Source of the DNA: Apoda limacodes
Lineage: Eukaryota > Arthropoda > Insecta > Lepidoptera > Limacodidae
NCBI GenBank assembly: GCA_946406115.1
Contig: OX291554.1
Span: forward strand, 14,147,092 to 14,211,091
Reading direction: 5' to 3'
Length of the DNA: 64,000 nt
The position numbers and the translations under genes are program-made. Positions 45,301 through 55,026 of this stretch are shown one piece after another. The stretch's first letter is position 1. The number at the start of each line of letters is the position of its first letter. The notes beneath the pieces were generated by a model that saw nothing but the letters and a program-made list of their open reading frames with translations, had not been told where the DNA came from and did no database searches.

Positions 45301-45921
45301 TGCAGTGTCAACAGTAGATTTTAACAACAATAGATAATTCATTGTTTAGGTTGGTTACATTCTGGTGTATTAAGACATGTACAGACATGTGATATGATTT
45401 GTGTAAAATAAGGTCGAGTAAAATTCATTCTGCAGTCTTATTTGTGAGTTTCAAAGCAATACCTACAGTGTTTTGTGTTCATATCCCGTGAAATGGAGGT
45501 GAGTTTAATTACTTAATTTTCTTTATACCATATGTGTGTTATTGTTTTATTATTTGATAACGGTATTACATACTAATTAGTGTCATTATTTATTAATGTT
45601 TTTTTCGACTTGTTGGTATAAATTTTTAAAGTGTGCGCTCGGAAATAGGTAAAGTACTGGATTCAAATATACATGTATTGTCACTTATGTGTCATTGCAA
45701 TTAATGTGTGTTAGTTTATTATTCAATCTAATCAAATAGTAAAGTTAGTTTATTGTTCTTTAACCCAGCAACAGAGATTGTTAGCACTATTAGGAAATTT
45801 CATAAATACAATTTTATTAATTTGATTTATATTAACTTATTGTTTTAAAATATTTATTTACTTGTTTTAACCTTTATCCCCGGAAAATTATACCTTAAAA
45901 AATTATTATTTTCCTTTGGAT
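45301..45921. other. Possible leader and intron ahead of the plus-strand ORF
   Basis: ATGGAG|GTGAGTTT near 45493-45505 has the form of a start codon plus splice donor. No convincing acceptor is visible before 45922. Otherwise AT-rich and unassigned. Confidence 0.3.
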
Positions 45922-46348
45922 ATGAGCCAAGAAGAAACAAAAGACTGTACTATTCAAAAAAAATTGAAAAACACAACGAAGCGAAATATCAAAAGTATTG
46001 ACGCATTTTTCGAAAATTCTAAAAAAAAGAAAAACCCAAGCAAAATCTTCGTGTGTCAGTCAAGGGAATGAAAATGGAATCTCTTATATTTCTACCAATA
46101 ATGATGACGCAACGTCTGCGAGTCACCTATTAAAAATTGAAATATATAATATGAAAAAGATAAAGGATATACCGTCAGATGAGCATTGGAAATACGCAGA
46201 TTTAAAAGTTAAATATTATACACAATCACATGACGACCAGCATTATCTAAGTACACGGGATTCCATATATAATATTACAAAACAATTAGCGATGAACTGT
46301 GATTGTAAAAATTTCTTCATTGAAACTAATGATAAGCGGGGATATTAA
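45922..46348 (+). pseudogene. Plus-strand ORF of the virus-like cassette, frameshifted, unknown product
   Basis: The first frame starts at the ATG at 45922 (MSQEETKDCTIQKKLKN) and is Lys-rich. Around an A-run at about 46018-46028 the sensible frame shifts to the one carrying NNDDATSASHLLKIEIYNM, DEHWKYADLKVKYYTQSHDD and NCDCKNFFIETNDKRGY, which ends at 46348. A SIDAFF-like piece ahead of the Lys run recalls N-termini of some transposase-derived proteins. I do not recognise the family. It points toward the small ORF at 46524. Confidence 0.45.
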
Positions 46349-46487
46349 TTTTATTCTTTTACAACTTCTTAACATTCTTCAACTTACTTTTATACTTTTA
46401 CCTGAGAATGCAAAAGCTTAAAAGCAACAATAGATTTCTCACTTTTCCGACCCCACCCTCGTCCACGGGGACCTGGGCTACAAGTCA

Positions 46488-46523
46488 TATTTAAACGATA
46501 CTCTTATACAAGCTTACATCATC
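46488..46523 (+). promoter_or_regulatory. Possible TATA-type promoter
   Basis: CATATTTAAACGATACTC lies about 35 bp before the ATG at 46524 and after a GC-rich run (CCCCACCCTCGTCCACGGGG). Spacing fits a short viral-type leader. Inference. Confidence 0.3.
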
Positions 46524-46784
46524 ATGGACGTTTCAGACTTACAAAACAGTTACTACGCCCAACAACTGTATGAACTCTGTATACAGGATGAAAGAAACTC
46601 ATCGATCAAGAACTACGCGCAAATAATGGTTATAGTCCAAGCTTACAATCTGAGGAAACAAAAAGGGTTACTAATATTTTAACATTAATCCGACAATGGG
46701 AAGATAGGATATTTGACGACAACAATTGCAATAAAAATAGTTTACCGTTGTCTTTATCACCCTCTGTTTATAGTCCAAATTAAC
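46524..46784 (+). pseudogene. Small plus-strand ORF, frameshifted, unknown product
   Basis: From the ATG at 46524 the frame reads MDVSDLQNSYYAQQLYELC and continues to a TAA at 46680-46682. From about 46625 another frame is clearly the better one (VTNILTLIRQWEDRIFDD) and ends with PSVYSPN and TAA at 46784. An AATAAA follows at 46807. Acidic, no recognisable domain. In related elements such small early-type ORFs are common and uncharacterised. Confidence 0.45.
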
Positions 46785-46806
46785 ATGAATTGTATCAATA
46801 TTTTTT

Positions 46807-46843
46807 AATAAACTTGTCTAATATTTTTTTTGTTTTATTTATT
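46807..46843. terminator. Facing polyadenylation signals
   Basis: AATAAA on the plus strand at 46807-46812 and two overlapping AATAAA on the minus strand at 46834-46843 serve the two converging gene sets. The two poly(A) signals are about 22 bp apart. Confidence 0.6.
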
Positions 46844-46891
46844 AAGGAAGGTAAATAAAATTATACACAGTTTTATGTTAGACTTTCATAA

Positions 46892-47325
46892 TTATTTCAG
46901 AAAAATTATCTTAAATAGCTTACTTAACATTTGATCATTATACATTGTGTTGTCTGTGAATATATTAACAAAATTCAACAAAGATACACCTCTCGATCTC
47001 ATACTTAAGTATACTAAACAATATTTACCACAAACAGAAGTTAAATAGTTTTGTATTGTTTTATTATTATAATAGTATTTTTTTGTAAAAATAGTATACG
47101 GTACTTAGTAGGTTTACATCCAAAGGAATCAAAGTATTCACCAACTCCATTACCATCTATGTAAATAGCAATCCAGTGAGAACCTCCTTTAAAATCTTCA
47201 TCTAAATTGCTTATAATAAAAATTGGACAATTTACGTGAATTGGGATACGATTAGCAGCAAATACATTATTTTCCGCTAATGGATCGATTTGTTTCAAAA
47301 ATTTATGTATTTTACATGTATCCAT
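46892..47325 (-). pseudogene. Adenain-like cysteine protease (peptidase C5/Ulp1-like), frameshifted
   Basis: Maturation protease of adenovirus-, adintovirus- and Polinton-type elements. From the ATG at 47325 (MDTCKIHKFLKQIDPLAEN) the frame includes GSHWIAIYIDGNG, with the catalytic His, and GEYFDSFGCKP, carrying the conserved acidic and aromatic residues. It ends at 47041 after a frame change around 47085-47105. The C-terminal part with the catalytic Cys (SVCGKYCLVY) and RSRGVSL is visible in another frame, ending at the TAA at 46892-46894. Overall length (about 145 codons) is short for the family but colinear. It is the last gene of the minus-strand set. Confidence 0.8.
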
Positions 47326-47398
47326 AGCATCTTCACTTTACTAAAAGTTATTACAAAATGAGATTATTTTAAGAATGCACATATATCTATATTACAGC

Positions 47399-48712
47399 TT
47401 AACTATTGTAATCTACATTAATATCACGATTTTTATTGATTTCTATAACGTTATCAAACTCCGCGTACACAATGCAATTTACCGTACTTTGCAACGAATT
47501 CTCAAATCTTACTTCTAATCTTACACTACCATGTCTTATTAAATTCCAATGTGAGTTTGAGTTGGCTGATAAATCAGGAGTGAGATCAAACGCTAGTAAA
47601 CAGTATGCATTAGCATAATCGTCTCTCGAAATATTATTTCCTTCGTTCAAGAAGTGAATCCCAGTTCCTGAGAATAATGTGTGGTAAGTAGATGTAAACA
47701 CATCAGCATCAAAAGACGGTTGTAAAGTTTTGGAAGGTATTTGTTGACCATCTACATATAAACTAAACAAGTTCATACCAAAATTCTGTAAGTTGAATGG
47801 ATTTGTAGTAAAACTACCATTAAATGCTGTATTATTTACAAACCCAATAACACAACGCTTTGGGATTTGACCGAGGAAAATGTTATCAAGTGTTTTTCCT
47901 TGAATTCCAGACGGTAATGTTAAAACTTTAACTTCCGCGCGAGTTATCGGATATTTAGCTGTTGAGGTAGATAAAACCTTTTGATGAGCTAACAAAAACG
48001 TGGGGTTTATTCTAGATCTACGAATTATAAGCGTTGCATTAGTGATTTGAACCTTTAATTTTAAATCCGCTTGAGAAGACATAATATTAAAGGTTTCTTT
48101 TGTGCGAACTAGTTTAATACGCAGTTCCACACCATTAAGCAAAAATTTATCTCGATTAAATATGTCACCATGCAAATGACCCATCAATTCAACCTCCTTA
48201 CTATCTTTAACGAATTGTTGTCTTACACTGTAACCTTTATTCGATTCATCAGTGTTATCCATTTTTTTAGCTGTATCTTCATACCACAAGCTACATGTTA
48301 GGTGAGACTTTTTTGCTGCTGGTCCATAATTTAATAATGTTTCTATATAAGCGCAATACGCGTATGTGTTGTTTGGTGGAGATACAAGTTTTTGATTAAG
48401 ATATATATCTAGCTGATTAAAAAGTGAATGCAGCCAATTATTTACTGGAGCGATATTTGTTGCTGCAGCTAATACAGTGGAATCTTGGTTCAATACCCTC
48501 GCCTTAATTTTAATCATAGTATGAGATAAGTCAATGTAGTCATCTCCTGTACCAGGAACTTGGAATTCAATAGGTCCCTCGTCACTTAAAGAAGAGATTG
48601 GTTTATAGTGAATCCATTGACCATTTTCAATGCTGGTTTGTGTTGATGGTAATGCAAATAGATCCAATTCTGACTTAGCACATTCACAAGACGAATGATG
48701 TAAAAATTACAT
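47399..48712 (-). pseudogene. F54H12.2-like protein, candidate major capsid protein
   Basis: Open for 422 codons from 48667 to 47399, the longest frame in the window. It starts within ELDLFALPSTQTSIENGQW and includes DYIDLSHTMIKIKARVL, NNWLHSLFNQLDIYLNQKLV, HGDIFNRDKFLLNGVELRIK and NSHWNLIRHGSVRLEVRFE. This matches the animal family named after C. elegans F54H12.2 as I remember it. The family N-terminus (HHSSCECAKSEL) precedes, but the ATG at 48712-48710 is followed directly by a TAA. Position between a pX-like gene and an adenain supports a capsid role; that function is inference. The body is intact, unlike its neighbours. Confidence 0.75.
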
Positions 48713-48741
48713 GGTTATTAAGAAAAAATATCAAAATTATT

Positions 48742-49166
48742 TTATCTACGCTGTTTGCGAGAAGTTCTTCCCTGTGATGCTTTCAAAGCAATGATTGAAC
48801 GTCTTTTCTGTCTTTTCTTTTTATACCCAGACCCTGTCATGATGGTATCAATTTTACTATCTGCTTTTCGTTTTAAATTACTTGTAGCATCTTTAATGCG
48901 TGATTTAACAGACTCTTCCATAGGTTGCGAATTCATCATGTCCGATAAGAGACCTACCCCAACATTCAGCGCCTCTTTACCAACAGCTTTTGCTCCACTT
49001 GATAATAATGGTAAAACAGATCTAAATAAACCCCCAAAAAACTCCCAATACCATGACCACGTTGATATGGAGCTCCTTTGTAAATTATTCCAACACCTGA
49101 ACCAGCTTGATTTGTATAATAATGTTCATATGGACAAATGCTACGATTATGACTGTAAGTATTCAT
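48742..49166 (-). pseudogene. pVI/pX-like basic virion protein, frameshifted
   Basis: Two overlapping-type fragments read on. From 49166, SICPYEHYYTNQAGSGVGII and YQRGHGIGSFLG are the conserved start of this family. From 48939, MNSQPMEESVKSRIKDATSN is followed by a strongly basic end (GSGYKKKRQKRRSIIALK) reaching 48742. The frame changes around 48990-49050. Basic small proteins with a GRGxG-like N-terminal stretch sit beside the capsid genes in adenovirus-related elements, where they bind DNA or disrupt membranes. The family assignment comes from motif and position. Confidence 0.6.
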
Positions 49167-49227
49167 TTTACACGTTTAAAATGTAGCTTAACGCATGCGG
49201 TCCCAAACTGAAATGGAATTCTTGCGC

Positions 49228-49930
49228 CTATGCTTGATCTATATCTATTTCTAAAGTATCAAATTCACGACGCATTACGGGGATATAATGAGCAGGCGAA
49301 AATATATTTATTTTATAACCACCGTAAATATATTTTGTAGGATCCAAAGGGATGATTCGTAGCAATGATGTCATAACATCACCTACAATTTGTGGTTGAA
49401 CTTTATCAGTGTATACGAAAAGTTGCGATGGTAAACCCAAGAATAGATTTACTGGACGTTTTGCAATATTATTTCGTATCAAGTTTGCCCTTGGACCAAA
49501 CCCTAGCTGAAGACTGAGTTGAGGAGTTAACATCAGGGAAGTCAAATCTTTTTTTGAATTTGTAATAGTAACTAGTTTTGATGTTTCATCGTATCTGAAT
49601 GTTACACTATTTTGCAATAAATTATTTCCATTGAAAGCATTCAAAAGCTGATACACATCATCATAAGTTGTAGCAGGAATATGGGATTTGTATTCTACAA
49701 CGGCCTCAGTTGAATCTATAATTGTTTTTTTTCTTTACATATATAACGTTTTCATGTTCTTGAACATTTAACAAGCTGAATGGATAGTGAAATTCAACTA
49801 ATCCGACCAACCATTCTCCTTCTAATTTAACTGTTTTAGGTAATTTTGTTACAAAATTTGCAGTTGTATTTGTTAGAAAATAGCTCATTGAACTATTACT
49901 TAAAAGGGTTAAGTAAAAACTTTCTTGCCT
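49228..49930 (-). pseudogene. Candidate penton-like/minor capsid protein, frameshifted
   Basis: The N-terminal block ESFYLTLLSNSSMSYFLTNT, then FVTKLPKTVKLEGEWLVGLV and EFHYPFSLLNV, is joined in frame to the integrase remnant above it. After a frame change at a poly(A) run near 49715 the rest is in the 49656-49228 frame: SVTFRYDETSKLVTI, LTPQLSLQLGFGPRA and YIPVMRREFDTLEIDID. This pairing of an N-terminal '.FY.TL.SNSS...' block with 'LGF' and the repeated beta-strand pattern is known beside F54H12.2-like genes. Calling it penton-like is inference from position. Confidence 0.55.
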
Positions 49931-50956
49931 CAAATTTTCTCTATGCGGTACTTCTTTTCTGCCTCGATTATATCTGGAACATATGATTTTATCAATTTTG
50001 AAGTTAAGAGTGGGGTTGTATAAATTTTTTTGAAGTTCCTTGGAATAAAAAGTTCCTGTTATTGGTTCTCCTTGTAAATCGGTTAATGTATAAACCTTAT
50101 ACGGTTTTCTATCAATAATAGATGAAATAATAAAAATTTCATCACTCCAATTAGTTTCATAACCTTTTTGAAATATATGTTTATATTTAGGTATCCTAAC
50201 ATGATCGCCAATAAGGAATTTGGGTATCACGGTTTCATACTGTTTTTTTCTGTCATACAAATTACGCCAAACTGTCATAATATTATTAAAATTAACATCA
50301 CAGGGACACATTTTTATACTTGAATGATAACTATGGTTGTAAGAATATAACAAATCTTGCAAAATGTCTATGTATCTAAATGTATTTTTATGAGTAAAAT
50401 AACGTCAAATTTTCATTTTGATAGTTCTCTGAAACCTTTCTACTATGCTTGCTTTAATATCTGGGTTATTAGTTGTGTAGTAATTTACATTTTTACTCTT
50501 AAAGTATCTTCTAACATCTTATGCAATAAATTCACTACCCTTATCAGATTGAATGTGCCTAGGAGTTGCGTTAGCTTCCGTAAATATACTTTCAAAGCAT
50601 TGTACTGTGGTCTCTGAATTCTTTTTTTTTATACATCTTGCGTAAGCATATTTACTAAGGACATCAATAACACAAAGAATATATTTAAAACCATCGATAT
50701 ATTGACTATAGGTTCGCATATCACTTAAAGCAACTTGCCAAAGTTCATTATAGTTAGATAAAATATATTTATTTCTAGAAAACTTTCTCTGGACAGGTTT
50801 ATGTAAAGTATATGTTTCTTGAGCTTGCAACCATTGTTTTACTTCTTTTTTATTCATCTTCCCATCCATAGCTTGAGTTAACTTATCAATACTACTATAA
50901 CCAACTGGATTAGAAACGTCATAGTAAATTTTGTCTATGTTTAATACGGCGTCCAT
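49931..50956 (-). pseudogene. Polinton-type rve integrase (F54H12.3-like), interrupted
   Basis: DDE integrase that inserts the element into the genome. The ATG at 50956 gives MDAVLNIDKIYYDVSNPVG, then a zinc-less N-terminal region (KKEVKQWLQAQETYTLHKPV). The core includes WQVALSDMRTYSQYIDGFKY (first Asp), IDVLSKYAYARCIKKKN and ATPRHIQSDKGSEF (second Asp). A TAA at 50519-50521 follows. The catalytic Glu (VERFQRT) is in the same frame beyond it, then a TGA near 50403. The C-terminus is open from about 50362 (YNHSYHSSIKMCPCDVN, FLIGDHVRIPKYK) to IDKIICSRYNRGRKEV, the start of a chromodomain-like tail, where it runs into the penton-like sequence. Confidence 0.8.
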
Positions 50957-51198
50957 CTTTCCCAGTCAATTTTTTTAGTTTTAATTTCTTTTGAAGAAGA
51001 TTTTGGTGTCTTATTAGTAGGTACTTGTAGTTTCGGCGTAGAAGACGGTGAAGAAGATGATTCTTTGAAATTTTCTACATTTAGTTTTCTAATATATTCA
51101 AGTGTTGTAGGATTACCGATACAAAATAACGGTACACCTATATCAGATAATACCTGAGAAAATTGTATAACCTGAAGGAATTGGCTCAAAATGAACAT
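50941..51198 (-). CDS. Short ORF upstream of the integrase, Ser/Lys-rich C-terminus, unknown
   Basis: 85 codons from the ATG at 51198: MFILSQFLQVIQFSQVLSDI, hydrophobic at first, then GVPLFCIGNPTTLEYIRKLN, a Ser-rich run (FKESSSSPSSTPKL) and a basic end with WERWTPY. It overlaps the integrase start by 16 bp (50941-50956). It may be a separate small protein or a broken N-terminal extension. I do not recognise it. Confidence 0.45.
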   Translation of the reverse strand: MFILSQFLQVIQFSQVLSDIGVPLFCIGNPTTLEYIRKLNVENFKESSSSPSSTPKLQVPTNKTPKSSSKEIKTKKIDWERWTPY

Positions 51199-51284
51199 GT
51201 TTACTATATTAAAATGACATTTTCTATCAGGCCTGCCCCCCCCCTAATCCAAAAGCTAGTTACGCCCATGCCATTATGTATAGA

Positions 51285-51480
51285 ATAAATCAAGTTTGTT
51301 GTATGGAAGCCCCTTTAAATATTTAATTTATTCTGTTTTTTAATATTTGTTGTTATTGCGGCAACAGAAATACATATTCTGTGAAAATTTCAACTGTCTT
51401 TCTATCACAGTTCATGAGACACAGCCTGGTGACAGACGGACGGACGAATGGACAGCGGAATCTTAGTTATAGGGTCCCAA
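51285..51480 (+). repeat. Lepidopteran AGGGTTCCG-type repeat, 3' part
   Basis: GTTTGTTGTATGGAAGCCCC, TTGTTGTTATTGCGGCAACA, CACAGTTCATGAGACACAGC and GGACGGACGAATGGACAGCG match the 3' half of the full copy. It borders the virus-like cassette after a CCCCCCCC run at 51236-51243. Confidence 0.8.
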
Positions 51481-51894
51481 TTTTTTACAGGCACGATTAG
51501 TTTCTAGGCTGTTTATAAAATACAAAATAGCGGCTCATGGCCACCCTCCTGGCTACCTAATTTTGTTTCTTCTAGCGGTAACCGATAATAACTGAATGCT
51601 GACCTAATAACTAGTTATAATTTAATAAAACCAGCTGACCAGGTATTGCTAGTGTGTCTTAAAGGCCGACAAAAACATAATATGCTGACAAAATAACTAT
51701 TTAGCTGATTAATTACTCTTGCTGACCGAATGTTTAAAAGTAACACCATTTACTTGCTTGCAAACTTCTTTGTATTCTTAGTATTCGGTCATCGGTGTAG
51801 GATTTTAACGGCAACTCTTCAATTACTAAACGAATAATACCAGTGGTTTCACCGTGAAAAGGTAACAGACAGATTTACTTTCGCATTTATAATA

Positions 51895-52340
51895 TTTATT
51901 ATTATATTATATTCATGGATAGTATGGATAATTTTAAGTATATGTAAATATATGTATGTACATATGATTGTGCAACAATATAATTATGATGGTGCTAATG
52001 CCACTAGTACTATTAAATATCGGAATTCTCTTAAATATCTAAATTCCTTCACTCGATTACTGATATTTGACATTCACATGGTGCGCCCCCTATGCTACAT
52101 AAAAACAAAAAAAAAATTGACATGTTTGACTTTGTTTTTGGTAGCTTACTTATTTTTTATTACCTATTATATTGGTACATATAGTATACTCTTTAGCTAA
52201 TTATCAAAGTATTGTATTACTACTTTAGATGGAACTTCTTGCCAGCTCTTTTTGGCAGAAATTAACATTGTTTACATTGTATTGACGATTAAAAAGTGTT
52301 CTAAGAAACCTACTTGAATAAAGTTTGATTTCAGTTTGAG
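51895..52340 (+). repeat. LINE-derived dispersed repeat with 3' tail
   Basis: Shares ATGATTGTGCAA, CTAGTACTATTAAATATCGG and TCAAAGTATTGTATTA with 36785-37065. It continues through GGAACTTCTTGCCAGCTC to CCTACTTGAATAAAGTTTGA and a degenerate TTTGAG tandem tail, a lepidopteran LINE 3' end. An 82-codon frame here is not identifiable. Confidence 0.6.
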
Positions 52341-54273
52341 TTTGAGACCTAAGAATGGATGCCTGAAAACTTCAACTCTTTCTTACATCATCCGGTCCTT
52401 TACCGGAGACGGAACACCGGAAACGGTCGTTCCGTTATAACTGAAATTTAATAAATTCCGTCTGGTATAACTTTTGTAGGGCTCCAGCTTTTTTTTTGTT
52501 TGAGTTGTGAAAAACTAAACACAAAAATATGATCAGTAAGATTTCAAAGCTGACGGAACAATGCGTATTGTGAAAAAAACTTTCTTTGTCATTTGATCGA
52601 TGCCTTTTCAACCGATGGAAAGCTTTTATGAGTTTGTCGTTTGATTTATTCATTCGCTCAGCAATTATTACTAGGCTTTTGTTAGTTCAAAGAACCTTTT
52701 AGATATACTAAGAAGCCTGATAAAGAATAATTCATAAAATCTTGTAACAAATACTTTCAAAACAAGAGTGAAATAGATTTCGGAAGTTTAGATTTTTATT
52801 TTTTGTAATTTAGTTTATTTTTATTTATTCAACACCTATAATATGGTACATATTCTATCACAATCAAGGCAGGTTTATTGCTATACGATATACTCTTCCA
52901 GCCAATCATAGAGCTAATTAGGTTTTGGCGTGGGGTGTATCGTCTACGTAGATTTAGGTATTTTAACGTGGCAATGTTTAATAATGAGAAATGCCACTGT
53001 CGCATTTGGCTGCTACTTTTTTTTATATAACAAAGATTTTACTTTTTACTCATAGGATATTCGTAAATTTAAACTCAATAAATTTGAGCGACTTCAAAAT
53101 TTATAAAAGCTAAAATGGATTCTAGTTCGCTTTCGCCGGAATAATCATATTCTATGTCTCATATCATATACATACATACAAATAGAAAATCGGTTCAAGA
53201 AGTAATATATAAGAATAAAATAGTTATTTTTTATTGAGGTAAAGATTGTGCGTGTTTTAAATTTAAGGGTAACTGTTCGTTTACAGTTACTCTTTGTAGA
53301 ATTGCGAACAATGTTAAGAAATTTATAATAAAAATAAAGTTCTCCGGAACAGGTAAATGACCGGAGGATGGAAGAAACTATGGAAGTTTTCCAGACATCC
53401 ATTGCTAGTTCTCTGTACATATACAAGGTTTCATATAAAGAAACTGTATACATTATTTTACAAATGACATGTTGTGTCATGCCTCACTGCTTCTATATTA
53501 TCCTTTGCGTTGAATGGAATTTTCTGATAAAAATCTACTAATTTTCAACAACGCTTAAGTAAGCTATAAGATTCAATAAGTTATTTTATCCTGCAACTAA
53601 GGTTGCCTTTGCCCACTTTATGTTTTCGTCCAAGACCGTTAAGGTACGGTATTTTTATCTTTTGTACGTTGTGTTGTGTATAAGTGAAACACACGAAAGT
53701 AATTTATACATATATTTTCATTACTTACAGTACAGCGGCCTTTTTTACCCTACGGCTCTTTGCCGTATCTACTATCTTTGAGTCCTTCTCAATTGCTCTG
53801 GTGGCCGTTGCGCGTCATCTTTCGAGTAACCTCCGCACTGAAGAGGAATCTGGGAGATTTGCTATACTCCAGATCCTCGGCCTGAGCATCAGCAGATCAT
53901 TGGCCTGAGCAACACTGCTCACCTAATCTACGGGGCGAGCATCAGCCACGTTCGGCATGACATTGTGCCTGCTCACCAAGGCCCTGGCCTAACATTACAC
54001 ACCACACGTCATAGGTTCCATAAAACTCAGACCTATCCGCGCACCTACTCTGGCGGCGGATACCTACTGGATGTGGACGTCGTGGAAAATATCATCGATC
54101 GGGCTTCGGACCGAAGAATTTGAATTTACTTCCTCTCCTTAATACAAGTACATATATGCAAACCTATCCATAAATCTGTGTAGACAGGCTTACGGTTTTC
54201 TATCTTTCTGTAAAGATAGGTTGTTTCTAATATTGTAAATAGATACTTTAATTTCGATATATTAAGGGTAACG
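52341..54273. other. Unassigned; GC-richer section 53720-54120
   Basis: 53720-54120 is GC-richer than its surroundings and holds a repeated CCTGAGCATCAGC / CCTGAGCAACACTGC / GCGAGCATCAGCC motif (53879-53950). The 74-codon frame at 53684-53908 lacks recognisable motifs. It could be exon or UTR of a host transcript, or an unknown repeat. Confidence 0.3.
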
Positions 54274-54633
54274 AATCACCTAAAGAGAATACTATTCGCG
54301 GCGCCACGCAGCGTGCTTCATACATACGAATTTATTTTTGACATTTACTGATCAAACACTAAAAATTTTTAGTCATGAACTCAAGCCGAATATCTATGTC
54401 CATATGGTTTTCCAGAATCCTAAAAACTGTTTTAACAAACTCAAAATCTTAATTGAGACCATTTTAACTATTAACGTATACAAATAATTAAAAAACTGGA
54501 ACACTGCAGACCTAGATATTTATTTCTACAAAACGTTTTAAATTTTTCGTAATGTTTGATTAGTAAGTGTCAAAAATAAGTAAAAAAAACTTTTGTATGA
54601 AGCACGCTGCGAATCGTATTCTCTTAAGTGATT
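54274..54633. mobile_element. MITE with terminal inverted repeats of about 85 bp
   Basis: Left end AATCACCTAAAGAGAATACT...GCAGCGTGCTTCATAC...TTATTTTTGACATTTACTGATCAAAC is mirrored at the right end by GTTTGATTAGTAAGTGTCAAAAATAA...GTATGAAGCACGCTGC...GTATTCTCTTAAGTGATT. The arms are similar along their whole length apart from small indels. The core of about 190 bp is non-coding. Superfamily unknown. Confidence 0.8.
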
Positions 54634-55026
54634 TGGTTTACTTAGGCTTACTGCTAACCGTTGAATATTGTTAATCTAACCTTATGAACAAGTATACATT
54701 ATAACTTACCTTGACCTTGAATAGCGACTTTATTTTACTTGCCTCTGAGCCCACTCTACCTGAAACTTTCTCTCTTGAGCACCTTAGCCGGTGCATCGGT
54801 AACAAGATCTCTCTTTTTGTTTTAATATATTTATATTATGTATGTATATATGCCTCCACGTGCTCTAGTAGGTAAACTAAAATCGAAAATTGTCAATTCG
54901 AACGGAAGTTTGTGCTCCACAATATTGAACTCATACATTTTTCTCTGAAATGCAAATTTTTGGAATAAAATGCAAAAAACAAAAAATATACACACGTATA
55001 TATACAATTTACACCCTAAATTGTTT
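54634..55026. other. AT-rich, no gene recognised
   Basis: Nothing assignable. Confidence 0.4.

Noticed and set aside
45493..45505. First exon (ATGGAG) spliced to the plus-strand cassette ORF
   Set aside because: The donor looks good, but I find no convincing acceptor near 45880-45922; kept only as a note.
47436..49186. Plus-strand proteins opposite the capsid and pX-like genes
   Set aside because: Shadow frames of the minus-strand genes, without motifs.
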